Part shown: in pieces, positions 6,713 through 13,778 of the stretch | Layout of the letters: each line of letters starts with the position of its first letter | Numbering within the stretch: the first letter of the stretch is position 1 | Source of the DNA: Candidatus Glassbacteria bacterium RIFCSPLOWO2_12_FULL_58_11 | Lineage (GTDB): Bacteria; Gemmatimonadota; Glassbacteria; GWA2-58-10 | Direction: 5' to 3' | DNA length: 16,166 nucleotides | NCBI GenBank assembly: GCA_001780825.1 | Contig: MFIX01000030.1 | Span: 1 to 16,166 of the forward strand | The notes under the pieces: model-generated | Seen by the model: only the letters and a program-made list of their open reading frames with translations | Told to the model about the DNA's origin: nothing | The model's database searches: none | Made by a program: the position numbers and the translations under genes

Positions 6713-8260
6713 ATGCCGGAAAACAACGGTAAAATAATTCTGGTCGGCGCGGGGCCGGGCGACCCGGACCTGTTGACCATTAAAGGCCGCAAGGCGCTTG
6801 AGCAGGCTGAGGTGCTGATCTACGACTACCTGGCGCCGAAAGAGCTGCTCTGCCATGCGCCGGAGAGTTGCGAAAAGATTTATGTCGGTAAGCAGGCCGG
6901 CTGCCACACCTTGCGGCAGGAGGAGATAAACCGCTTGCTGGTCGAGAAAGCCCGCTTGGGCCTGACCGGGGTCCGTCTCAAGGGCGGCGACCCCTATGTA
7001 TTCGGCCGGGGCGGCGAGGAGGCGCTGGCGGCAGGCGAGGCCGAGATTCCATTTGAGGTGGTCCCGGGAGTCACCGCCGGGGTGGCGGTCCCGGCCTATG
7101 CCGGGATTCCCGTGACCCAGCGCGGGTATGCCTCCACGCTGACCCTGATTACCGGGCACGAGGACCCGAACAAGGAGGAAAGCGATATCGACTGGGCCTC
7201 TCTGGCCGCGATCGGCGGCACGCTGGTCTTCTACATGGGAATCGGCCGCCTGGGAAAGATCGCTGGGAGCCTGATCGAACACGGAAGGAGCGCGGATACC
7301 CCGGCGGCGGTGATCCGCCGCGGCACTACCTTCAGCCAGCGGACCGTCACCGGCACGCTCGGAGATATCGAGGAGCGGGTCCGCGAGGCGGAGCTGAAGC
7401 CGCCGGCCCTGATCGTGGTCGGCCAGGTAGTCGGCCTGCGCGGGAGTCTGGACTGGTTCGAAAAACGGCCCCTGTTCGGTAGAACAGTGATTGTCACTCG
7501 AGCCAGGGAGCAGGCCTCGGATTTTTCCGAGCTGCTTAAGGGAATGGGAGCGGGGGTGGTCGAGCTGCCGACAATCAAAATCGGTCCCAGCCCGGAGCCG
7601 GAGAGAGTTAATGAGGTGCTCTGCAGTTTATCCGGCTTTGACTGGATCGTTTTTACCAGCGCCAATGGCGTCAAAGTACTGCTTGAGGAGCTGCGCCGCG
7701 CCGATGGAGATGTGCGCTGGCTGGGCCGGGCGCACTTGTGCGCTATCGGTCCGGCTACCGCCGCGGCGCTCGAAGCCAGCGGGCTGCGGGTGGATTTAAT
7801 GCCGGAATCCTATGTGGCCGAGTCTGTGGTGGAGGCGCTCCAGAGAAGCGGAGAGCTGCAAGGCAAGCGGGTGCTGCTGCCGCGCGCCGAGATCGCCCGC
7901 AAGATGCTGCCCGAGGCCTTGACCGCTCTCGGCGCAATAGTCGAGGAGGTGGCGCTTTACAGCACCCGGCTAGAGGAGCCGGAGAACCTGGCGGAGGTCA
8001 GGCGCGCTCTGGCCGATGGCGAGATCGATGTGGTGAGTTTCACCAGCAGCTCGACCGTGGAAAATTTTGTGACCCTGGTCGGAGAAAAAACGCTTCGCGA
8101 GTCCGCAAAAAGGACTTTGTTTGCCTCGATCGGGCCGGTAACTGTCAAAAAAGCCGAGGAATACGGCCTGAAATCCGCAATCGTTCCGAAGTCTTTCACC
8201 ATCCATGATCTTGCCCTGGCGATCCGGGATTTTTTCGCATTGCCCGAAAAATCGCCCTGA
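6713..8260 (+). CDS. cobA-hemD: Uroporphyrinogen-III C-methyltransferase / uroporphyrinogen-III synthase fusion
   Basis: A 515-aa two-domain cytoplasmic enzyme. Residues 1 to about 245 are the SAM-dependent CobA/SUMT domain: VGAGPGDPDLLTIKG (from residue 11), RLKGGDPYVFGRGGEE (88-103), PGVTAGVAVPAYAGIPVTQR and TGHEDP, all standard motifs. It methylates uroporphyrinogen III twice to precorrin-2. From about residue 256 (GRTVIVTRAREQ) the HemD domain follows, with VFTSANGVKVL, CAIGPATAAAL, KRVLLPRAE and VSFTSSSTVENF. It closes hydroxymethylbilane to uroporphyrinogen III. The fusion directly uses the HemC product and feeds SirC. Fusions of this order are known in several phyla. It lies 333 bases after hemC, so it may have its own promoter. 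ATG 6713 is the only reasonable start; its ribosome site is weak compared with those of sirC and hemC. Confidence 0.97.
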   Translation: MPENNGKIILVGAGPGDPDLLTIKGRKALEQAEVLIYDYLAPKELLCHAPESCEKIYVGKQAGCHTLRQEEINRLLVEKARLGLTGVRLKGGDPYVFGRGGEEALAAGEAEIPFEVVPGVTAGVAVPAYAGIPVTQRGYASTLTLITGHEDPNKEESDIDWASLAAIGGTLVFYMGIGRLGKIAGSLIEHGRSADTPAAVIRRGTTFSQRTVTGTLGDIEERVREAELKPPALIVVGQVVGLRGSLDWFEKRPLFGRTVIVTRAREQASDFSELLKGMGAGVVELPTIKIGPSPEPERVNEVLCSLSGFDWIVFTSANGVKVLLEELRRADGDVRWLGRAHLCAIGPATAAALEASGLRVDLMPESYVAESVVEALQRSGELQGKRVLLPRAEIARKMLPEALTALGAIVEEVALYSTRLEEPENLAEVRRALADGEIDVVSFTSSSTVENFVTLVGEKTLRESAKRTLFASIGPVTVKKAEEYGLKSAIVPKSFTIHDLALAIRDFFALPEKSP

Positions 8261-8288
8261 TTGCACTTTATTTTTCCTAGTGAAGGCG

Positions 8289-8297
8289 TTATATATT
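8289..8297 (+). promoter_or_regulatory. Possible -10 region ahead of the small secreted-protein gene
   Basis: TATATT at 8292-8297, within the AT-rich run TTATATATT, resembles a -10 box in a locally AT-rich patch right after the cobA-hemD stop. The TTGCAC at 8261-8266 is too far (25 bases) for a standard -35, and nothing better is seen at 16-18 bases. The call rests mainly on base composition and position. Confidence 0.3.
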
Positions 8298-8320
8298 AAA
8301 AAGTGAACCGGGGGAGGACT

Positions 8321-8365
8321 ATGCCGGGTATAAATATTGCAGCAACGAAGTTCAGGAACCGGTAA
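8321..8365 (+). CDS. Possible 14-aa leader peptide
   Basis: ATG 8321 opens a frame of 14 codons (MPGINIAATKFRNR) and a TAA, just behind a strong purine run GGGGGAGGA at 8310-8318. Spacing from GGAGG to ATG is only 3 bases, shorter than ideal; GTG 8303 is also in frame. It ends 27 bases before the start of the secreted-protein gene. The peptide has no run of a single amino acid that would suggest attenuation. The strong ribosome-site-like run is the only real support; it could be a chance ORF. Confidence 0.25.
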   Translation: MPGINIAATKFRNR

Positions 8366-8392
8366 CCGATTATCAGCCCCAGAGGATCGAAT

Positions 8393-8869
8393 ATGCGCGT
8401 GGCTCCGGTCAAATTTCTGTTGCTCGCCGTTCTTTCACTTGTCTTTTGTCTCCCCTGCCTGGCCCAGAAAAACGATTCCGCAGTCCCGGTAACCCCCAAT
8501 CCGCCCAATACGCGACTTTACCCGCTTTACCCGAGTTTCGATATCCAGACCTCGGATGTCTTCTTCCGCGGTCTGGTGGACAATCCGTCCATTCACCCCT
8601 TGTATTTTCCGCTGAAACTGTATTATCCGCTCTCAGTCGCTCCGGAGCCGGATTACCGGCCGATCGAGGAGAAATTGGCTGACTCTGTGCGGGAAATCAT
8701 CCCTTATCGCGGCGGGGAATATTTCTGCGAGGCGGTGCAGCTCGGGCTGGATTTTTTCACTTATTCCAAAGATGTCACCACTTACGGAAACCACCGGTTG
8801 TACACCGGGCTCAGTATTACCGGGCATCGCAGCAGTTTTGTCCGGGGCGGCCTGTTTTATAATTTTTAG
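8393..8869 (+). CDS. Small secreted protein of unknown function
   Basis: I do not recognise this 158-aa protein. It has a clear Sec signal peptide (MRVAPVKFLLLAVLSLVFCL, with a likely cut after CLA at about residue 24 and no lipobox cysteine at +1). The mature part of about 134 residues is rich in Tyr, Pro and Phe near its start (TRLYPLYPSF, HPLYFPLKLYYPLS). It ends with alternating polar and aromatic residues, ITGHRSSFVRGGLFYNF, finishing in Phe. A C-terminal Phe is common in outer-membrane beta-barrel strands, but the chain is too short for a large barrel; a small barrel or a surface-associated protein is possible. AGAGGA at 8381-8386 is a good ribosome site 6 bases before the ATG. It lies 132 bases after cobA-hemD and has its own terminator, so it looks independent of the tetrapyrrole genes. 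Confidence 0.75.
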   Translation: MRVAPVKFLLLAVLSLVFCLPCLAQKNDSAVPVTPNPPNTRLYPLYPSFDIQTSDVFFRGLVDNPSIHPLYFPLKLYYPLSVAPEPDYRPIEEKLADSVREIIPYRGGEYFCEAVQLGLDFFTYSKDVTTYGNHRLYTGLSITGHRSSFVRGGLFYNF

Positions 8870-8908
8870 CTGAATGGAAAAGCCTCATAATATTGTTGCT
8901 GCAAACGG

Positions 8909-8941
8909 ACGGTTGTTACCCATAGGGTATCAGCCGTTTTT
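8909..8941 (+). terminator. Rho-independent terminator after the small secreted-protein gene
   Basis: ACGGTTG (8909-8915) pairs with CAGCCGT (8931-8937), with one G-U pair. Inside it TACCC (8917-8921) pairs with GGGTA (8925-8929) around an ATA loop, separated by one T-T mismatch. A run of five T (8937-8941), then CATTTT, follows on the + strand. The opposite strand lacks a comparable U-run, so it should act mainly on + strand transcripts, separating them from the converging porV-type operon. Confidence 0.8.
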
Positions 8942-9045
8942 CATTTTGAGCTCCGTTATACTCCAAACAGTAATTTGCAAGGATCGCTGCGGAATGCATG
9001 TGGCTGAGAAGGCAGAGACTGCGGGGGAAACGCGGCTTCGGGGAG

Positions 9046-10176
9046 CTAAAAGCCGAAGGACAGCGAATAGGTATGGTTTCCGCCGATAATCCCCAGGTCG
9101 CGGTAGGCATAGTCGGCGCGGATAGTGAGGTTATAGAGACGATAGGCGTAGCCTCCGCCGGCGCTCAAGCCTCGCAGGCGCTCGGCGCCGGTCAGGCCGA
9201 CCTCATCCTGCTGGAAGCGCCAGCCGGCCCGGAGCGAGGCCGAGCTCTTGGCGTTGATCTTCCGGGTCAGCTCGGCGCCTAGGCCGATACTGATCGGCTG
9301 ATTGCTGTTTTCCGCGAAATCCACCGCGGCGATCAGGTGCTGGCCGCCCAGGTTCAATATGTCTGCCGAGGCGGCGAGATGGAAGCTGGTGGGCAGCTCG
9401 AAGCTCGAGGTCTGGCGCAGGGCGGAACGGGGCAGACGGCCTACATCCTCGCCGGGATAGATGTCCTCCGGGTCCACGGACACTTTGAGCCGGTCCCCGC
9501 CGAATGCCATGTTAGTGCCAAGGTTGGTCAGCGTAAAGGCCAGCCGCACCGGCACGCCCAGCAGCTCTTCGTGGTAGTTGGTGCCCATGTCGAAGGCGAC
9601 CGCATTCTGGGTCAGCCCGAATATGTCCTCATGGACTTCTTTCACCACCAGCCCGGCGCAGAACCTGTCGGAAAAATTGTAGGCCAGCGCGCCGCCCCCG
9701 CTCAGACTGTAGGCGCTGTAAAAGGCGCCTGTGCCCTCGGGCTGGAACTCGGTGGTTATCTCCTGGTCCCCGCTGTTGAGCACTGAGAGGAAAGCCCCCA
9801 GCACCAGCTTGCCCTGCCAGAGCGGCACCGCAATGGCTCCATAGGTGTAGCGTATATCCAGCGGCCGCTCGATCACGGTCAGAAAGACCTCACGGCTTTC
9901 GATAAAACCCAGACCGGCCGGGTTCCAGTAAATCGCCGATATCTCATCCGCTGTGGCGGCGTACGCTCCGCCCATCCCCACGGCGCGCGGCCCGACCGGA
10001 ATGGTCAAAAACTCCGCCGCCCGGGTGCCTACTCCGCTCAAGCCCTGGACCCTGCCTGCTCCCGGATTGGTCGAGCCGGTATAGCCGGTGGCTGCCAGAG
10101 CGGATGCCGCACCGAATGCGGCGGCCGCCGCAAGCAGGGAAAACAAAGTTTTCAGCCGGTTAATTTTTCTTTTCAT
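9046..10176 (-). CDS. PorV/PorQ-family outer-membrane beta-barrel protein
   Basis: This 376-aa protein has a Sec signal peptide (MKRKINRLKTLFSLLAAAAA, cut near Ala28). Next comes the hallmark PorV/PorQ segment at about residues 56-89, which includes FLTIPVGPRAVGMGG and ATADEISAIYWNPAGL. The rest is alternating beta-strand sequence ending in NHTYSLSFGF, with the terminal Phe typical of outer-membrane barrels. PorV in Bacteroidota is a FadL-like barrel that serves the type IX secretion system as a shuttle for cargo carrying C-terminal sorting domains; relatives also occur in FCB phyla and candidate phyla. Here it directly follows (8 bases) a gene for a large exported protein whose C-terminus resembles such a domain. 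It may help deliver that protein to the surface. No Shine-Dalgarno is visible (AGAAACAATT precedes the ATG), so coupling to the upstream gene is likely. The exact role is inferred. Confidence 0.88.
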   Translation of the reverse strand: MKRKINRLKTLFSLLAAAAAFGAASALAATGYTGSTNPGAGRVQGLSGVGTRAAEFLTIPVGPRAVGMGGAYAATADEISAIYWNPAGLGFIESREVFLTVIERPLDIRYTYGAIAVPLWQGKLVLGAFLSVLNSGDQEITTEFQPEGTGAFYSAYSLSGGGALAYNFSDRFCAGLVVKEVHEDIFGLTQNAVAFDMGTNYHEELLGVPVRLAFTLTNLGTNMAFGGDRLKVSVDPEDIYPGEDVGRLPRSALRQTSSFELPTSFHLAASADILNLGGQHLIAAVDFAENSNQPISIGLGAELTRKINAKSSASLRAGWRFQQDEVGLTGAERLRGLSAGGGYAYRLYNLTIRADYAYRDLGIIGGNHTYSLSFGF

Positions 10177-10184
10177 AATTGTTT

Positions 10185-13100
10185 CTATTGAATGACGCTG
10201 AACTTGCCTAGAAATTTCTCCCCCGTATCATCGTCCTGGACGTGGAAATAATAAATTCCGCTGGCCATCTGGTCGCCGAAGCGGGTGGTCAGATCGAAAG
10301 AGAATTGCCCGCTGTTCCTGTCGCCGACCGCGCCGATCGAGCCCTCCTGGCCCGGGCCGTGGCGCAGGATATTTACCAGGTTCCCGCTGATCGTATAGAT
10401 ACGGATCGTGGCCCGCAGCGGCAGGTTGGTGAACATTATTGAGCGTTTGTTGGCCCCGGAATCGAACAGGCTGGAGGCGATATAGGGGTTAGGCACCACC
10501 TTGATCTTATTCAGCCGGCCCGGAGCGGTCGCCCTTGTCGCCGGGGTCAGGTCGAGGGCAACCCGCATGCCGGCGTAGGGCGCGGTGAAATGCACGGTTT
10601 GGCCAATATACTCGATAAAGGCCATCTCCAGGGTCCATTGATCGCCGGCTTCCGGCCGTCGCGTGATCCCGCGCACGGCCAGCTCCACTCCCCGGACGTA
10701 GAGGCTCATCCGCTCAGCGTTCTGGATGTCCGGGTCGCGGGCATAAACGGCGGTCCGGGAAAGCCGGGTTATCCGCTGGTCCCTGGGCCGCTCGATCTGG
10801 TCCTGGTAGATTTCCTCGTAAGTGAATTGGTCAAAAGGCAAAAAGCCCCAGCCATCGGCCACCTGCTCGTTGAATCTCACCGGCACCTGGTTGGCCTGGT
10901 CGAAAACCTGGACTGAGCCATCCTCGAGCCAGGTGATAATCAGGCTGCCCGGCGTGAACTGCCCGGCGACACATACAGTATGGCTGATCAGGCCGTTGAG
11001 CTGCGTGTCGATAAAGGGCTGGAGGACAATGAAGTCCTGGAACCACTGTCCGCCCACCTGCTCGTAGGAACCCGGTTCGGCGGTCTGGAGCAGCAGCAGG
11101 GTGTCGCTGCCGGCGCGTTTGATTTTTAGCGGGGCGATCTTGGCCGTCTCCAGCCCGCCTTGCCTGAAATAGGCCGAACCGTTGAACAGCGGCCCATCCG
11201 ATACCAGCGGTCCACTGAAATTGAACGGTACCCCCTGGTCTGCCACCTCATCCGCCGGGTAAAGTCCCTCGATATCGTGGAACGGGATCGTGAAGGTTCC
11301 GTGAGTGGTGGGATTCCCCTGCGGGTCCTCGAAATGCGCGTAATGGAGGAAATTGCGGGTGTCCTTGTTCGTATGCTCGATCGAATCGACCACCAGGTAG
11401 CCGCCGAGCAAGGGAACGTTGTCCGGGTCGATCACGTTCACCTGGCTTTTATCGCCGTTGAACGCCCCGGTAGTCGGCGGGATCGGTGAGGTGAACTCGA
11501 CTATCGAGCCGCGCAGGGTGGCATCTCCCACATGGGCCAGCAGGTTGTAATCCGGAGGCTGACCCGGCTGGACCTCCTCGCCGAACGAGTCCACCTGTTT
11601 CCAGGAGCCGCTGCCGGAGATTATCGAGGTCGAGGAACTGCGGGGGATAGCCAGCTGGTAGAAACGGCCCTGGGCTTCCTGGCGCCGGAAGTTAATGCTG
11701 GATTCCAGAGACTCGTTGCCGATCAGCGCCGGGTTGAAATCATAGGAGGTGACCATGTAGAAGAGCGGAACCCCGTTGATCAGGCCGCTGATATCATCCC
11801 CGCGGTCGGTAAAGCTGAAAGCCAGGCCGGTATTGTTCCCCAGCGGGACCTCCTCCACCACGTCATCCAGTCCCTGTCCGGTTTTGATCGCCCGGGTGAT
11901 CTTGTAGGTTTTATACTGGTTGTCCAGGTCGAACTGGGCCAGCAGCTTGGCGTCCTGCGCATTGCCGGTCTGTGAGCGGTAAACCCGGAAGCCCTCGAAA
12001 TCCTTCTCCCGGTAGGTCAGCCCGGGAAAGTCCGGCACCGGCGGGAAAGCAGCGGCGATTTCGGTATTGGCGAAAGGATCCGCGGCCTCGACCGGAGTGT
12101 CATCCCAGGTGATAGTCACCTGGCGGTCTCCGGGGAGCAGTTTCATCCTGGGCGCCGGCGGCGGGCTGGGGACCACGAACCCATTGCGGTAAACCTCCCG
12201 GGTCGCCGCCCAGAGATCGATGACCGGCTTGAACTCACCATCGATGGACAGGTTGTTCAGATCGACCTCGTTCCGCTCGGAGCGGGCGAAGTAGAAAGCG
12301 GCCACCACCCGCTTGTCCGGGACATCGGCCAGGTTGGGCAGCTCGAAGGGGCCGGAGACAATGTTCTGGCGCAGGTCGCCGACAATGTCCGCCACGATCA
12401 GGTTCGAATAGTGGTCGAAAGTCGGGACGCGGACCTCGCTGGGATCGCCGGAAAGGATGCGGTAAGCCTCGGTGTCATCCTGGGGGTCGGGCCGCTCGCC
12501 GCCATTGGTGTTGAGCGTGAAAAGGCTCATGCGCTCCGCGCTCTCGCTGCGCACATCGGGGTCGAATTTCATGAACAGGCCCGTGCGCGGGTCCTTGATT
12601 CCGGCATCCTCGATATCGCCATAGGTCTCATCGACCAGCCCGTTGCCCGCCGGAAAGAGCGGGTCCGGGTTGTCTATGCCGTCCCGGTCGGTCGGCGCTT
12701 CGAGGAAGCTCGTGCCCATGAAAGCCGGCGAGCCGGAGAAACCGGCCTCATTGAAATCCGAATCGAAGGCGATCGACATGTTGCGCACCGGGCTTACCGC
12801 GGCGCGATCATCCAGGGCGTTCTCGCCGATATCGAAATCATCCTTGATATTGACAAAGGCCTCGTGGATGTCGTAGCCCGGCACGACACCCGGGTCATCG
12901 ACAAAGTCGGAAACATTTTTGATTTCCCAGATGACGAACATTACATCCTGAAGGTTGCTCAGCGAATAAAACAGCACGTGCTGGAAGACCTCGACCCCCA
13001 GGCGCAGCGACCCGGCCGCGGAGTTCACCGGCCCGCCGATATCGGTATAGATCGAGACTACATCCTGTTCGCTGCGGATATCCGGGATCAGCCGGCCATA

Positions 13101-13610
13101 GCTCGGGCTGTCCGGGTTCTGGTCGGTAATCATGAACTCCTCGGGCCACTCAGCCAGATCGGTCGGGGTGGTGCTGAAATACAGGCGGCTTTTCTGGTCG
13201 TCCGCCTCCTCGTTGGGCCGGCCCTCGCGCCACTCGGCATCGAACACCAGGTTGGTCTCGACGATGTCCGAGGCGATCCCATCCCCATCCGAGTCGATCA
13301 GCCCCATGACATGCAGACCGGCGGCGAAAATATAGGCGTCCTCGCTTCCCGAGGGCCAGAACCCTCCCGGCGTTACCGCGCCGCGATTGGGGTCCACCGC
13401 CAGGTAGCCGCTGTTCGACATGTTGAATTCGATCCGGTTACCGGTGGTGATCCGGGTTTGAAAGGCCGACAGCACGGGCACGCTGTGTTTTTTCATCTTT
13501 CCGGAAGAGCCGGGCAGCGCCGCCCGGGACACCCCGGTGACTGTCAGGCTCAGCAGGAGAAGGCCCGCCAGAATTTGAGCTGCATTAGTTGTTTGACGTT
13601 TGCCGATCAT
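10185..13610 (-). CDS. Large exported multidomain protein with FnIII-like and FlgD/T9SS-like C-terminal domains
   Basis: This 1141-aa protein starts at ATG 13610; the frame extends five codons to a TTG at 13625. A signal peptide (LAGLLLLSLTVTGVSRA, cut near residue 30) sends it through Sec. An acidic repeat, IDSDGDGIASD (from about residue 105), resembles thrombospondin-type-3 or EF-hand calcium loops. Residues about 480-640 look like a fibronectin type III region (PAPRMKLLPGDRQVTITWDD, then FEGFRVYRS and YMVTSYDFNP). The last 105 residues begin KIKVVPNPYIASS and run through IRIYTISGNLVNIL to MASGIYYFHV and KFLGKFSVIQ. This is the pattern of FlgD-Ig/T9SS type A sorting domains. No catalytic motif is recognised. 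It is probably exposed on or anchored at the cell surface, between a TonB receptor gene upstream and a PorV-type gene downstream. Its binding target or substrate is unknown. Confidence 0.85.
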   Translation of the reverse strand: MIGKRQTTNAAQILAGLLLLSLTVTGVSRAALPGSSGKMKKHSVPVLSAFQTRITTGNRIEFNMSNSGYLAVDPNRGAVTPGGFWPSGSEDAYIFAAGLHVMGLIDSDGDGIASDIVETNLVFDAEWREGRPNEEADDQKSRLYFSTTPTDLAEWPEEFMITDQNPDSPSYGRLIPDIRSEQDVVSIYTDIGGPVNSAAGSLRLGVEVFQHVLFYSLSNLQDVMFVIWEIKNVSDFVDDPGVVPGYDIHEAFVNIKDDFDIGENALDDRAAVSPVRNMSIAFDSDFNEAGFSGSPAFMGTSFLEAPTDRDGIDNPDPLFPAGNGLVDETYGDIEDAGIKDPRTGLFMKFDPDVRSESAERMSLFTLNTNGGERPDPQDDTEAYRILSGDPSEVRVPTFDHYSNLIVADIVGDLRQNIVSGPFELPNLADVPDKRVVAAFYFARSERNEVDLNNLSIDGEFKPVIDLWAATREVYRNGFVVPSPPPAPRMKLLPGDRQVTITWDDTPVEAADPFANTEIAAAFPPVPDFPGLTYREKDFEGFRVYRSQTGNAQDAKLLAQFDLDNQYKTYKITRAIKTGQGLDDVVEEVPLGNNTGLAFSFTDRGDDISGLINGVPLFYMVTSYDFNPALIGNESLESSINFRRQEAQGRFYQLAIPRSSSTSIISGSGSWKQVDSFGEEVQPGQPPDYNLLAHVGDATLRGSIVEFTSPIPPTTGAFNGDKSQVNVIDPDNVPLLGGYLVVDSIEHTNKDTRNFLHYAHFEDPQGNPTTHGTFTIPFHDIEGLYPADEVADQGVPFNFSGPLVSDGPLFNGSAYFRQGGLETAKIAPLKIKRAGSDTLLLLQTAEPGSYEQVGGQWFQDFIVLQPFIDTQLNGLISHTVCVAGQFTPGSLIITWLEDGSVQVFDQANQVPVRFNEQVADGWGFLPFDQFTYEEIYQDQIERPRDQRITRLSRTAVYARDPDIQNAERMSLYVRGVELAVRGITRRPEAGDQWTLEMAFIEYIGQTVHFTAPYAGMRVALDLTPATRATAPGRLNKIKVVPNPYIASSLFDSGANKRSIMFTNLPLRATIRIYTISGNLVNILRHGPGQEGSIGAVGDRNSGQFSFDLTTRFGDQMASGIYYFHVQDDDTGEKFLGKFSVIQ

Positions 13611-13778
13611 GTAATCTGTTTCCAAACGACTTAATTTGAATTGTCAATCAACGACTGTAACTACTTAATTTTTATAATGATTAAACTCTCTGTAGGGGCA
13701 CACAGCATGCTGTGCCCCTAGGCTGGATATTGATCTTATCTCGCCATGAAAAAAATGCAACTTCACGCAAAAACCGAG
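13611..13778. other. 168-base gap between the TonB receptor and the large exported protein
   Basis: It contains the palindrome at 13693-13720 and an AT-rich stretch (about 13626-13685) that, read on the minus strand, holds ATTATAAAAATTAAG and a TTGACA-like hexamer. These could form a promoter for the 1141-aa gene, but I find no well-spaced -35/-10 pair. Only a weak GGAAA precedes ATG 13610. The gap may also be transcribed as part of one operon. Confidence 0.45.
13693..13720. repeat. Short palindromic repeat element
   Basis: TAGGGGCA (13693-13700) pairs with TGCCCCTA (13713-13720). Between them, after a two-base CA bulge, is the perfect palindrome CAGCATGCTG (13703-13712). The form, a TAGGGGCA arm and its mirror around a variable palindromic centre, is like dispersed intergenic palindromes seen in many environmental bacterial genomes (general knowledge, not searched). 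No T-run follows on the minus strand, so it is not a standard terminator of the receptor gene, though the hairpin could protect that transcript's 3' end. Confidence 0.85.

Noticed and set aside
9034..9058. Hairpin CTTCGG/CCGAAG at the end of the PorV-type gene as its terminator
   Set aside because: It overlaps the last codons and stop, and no U-run follows on the minus strand.
12411..13634. 407-codon open frame on the + strand inside the large exported protein gene
   Set aside because: Same antisense register effect; no signal, domain or ribosome-site support, and the minus-strand protein has a signal peptide and domains.
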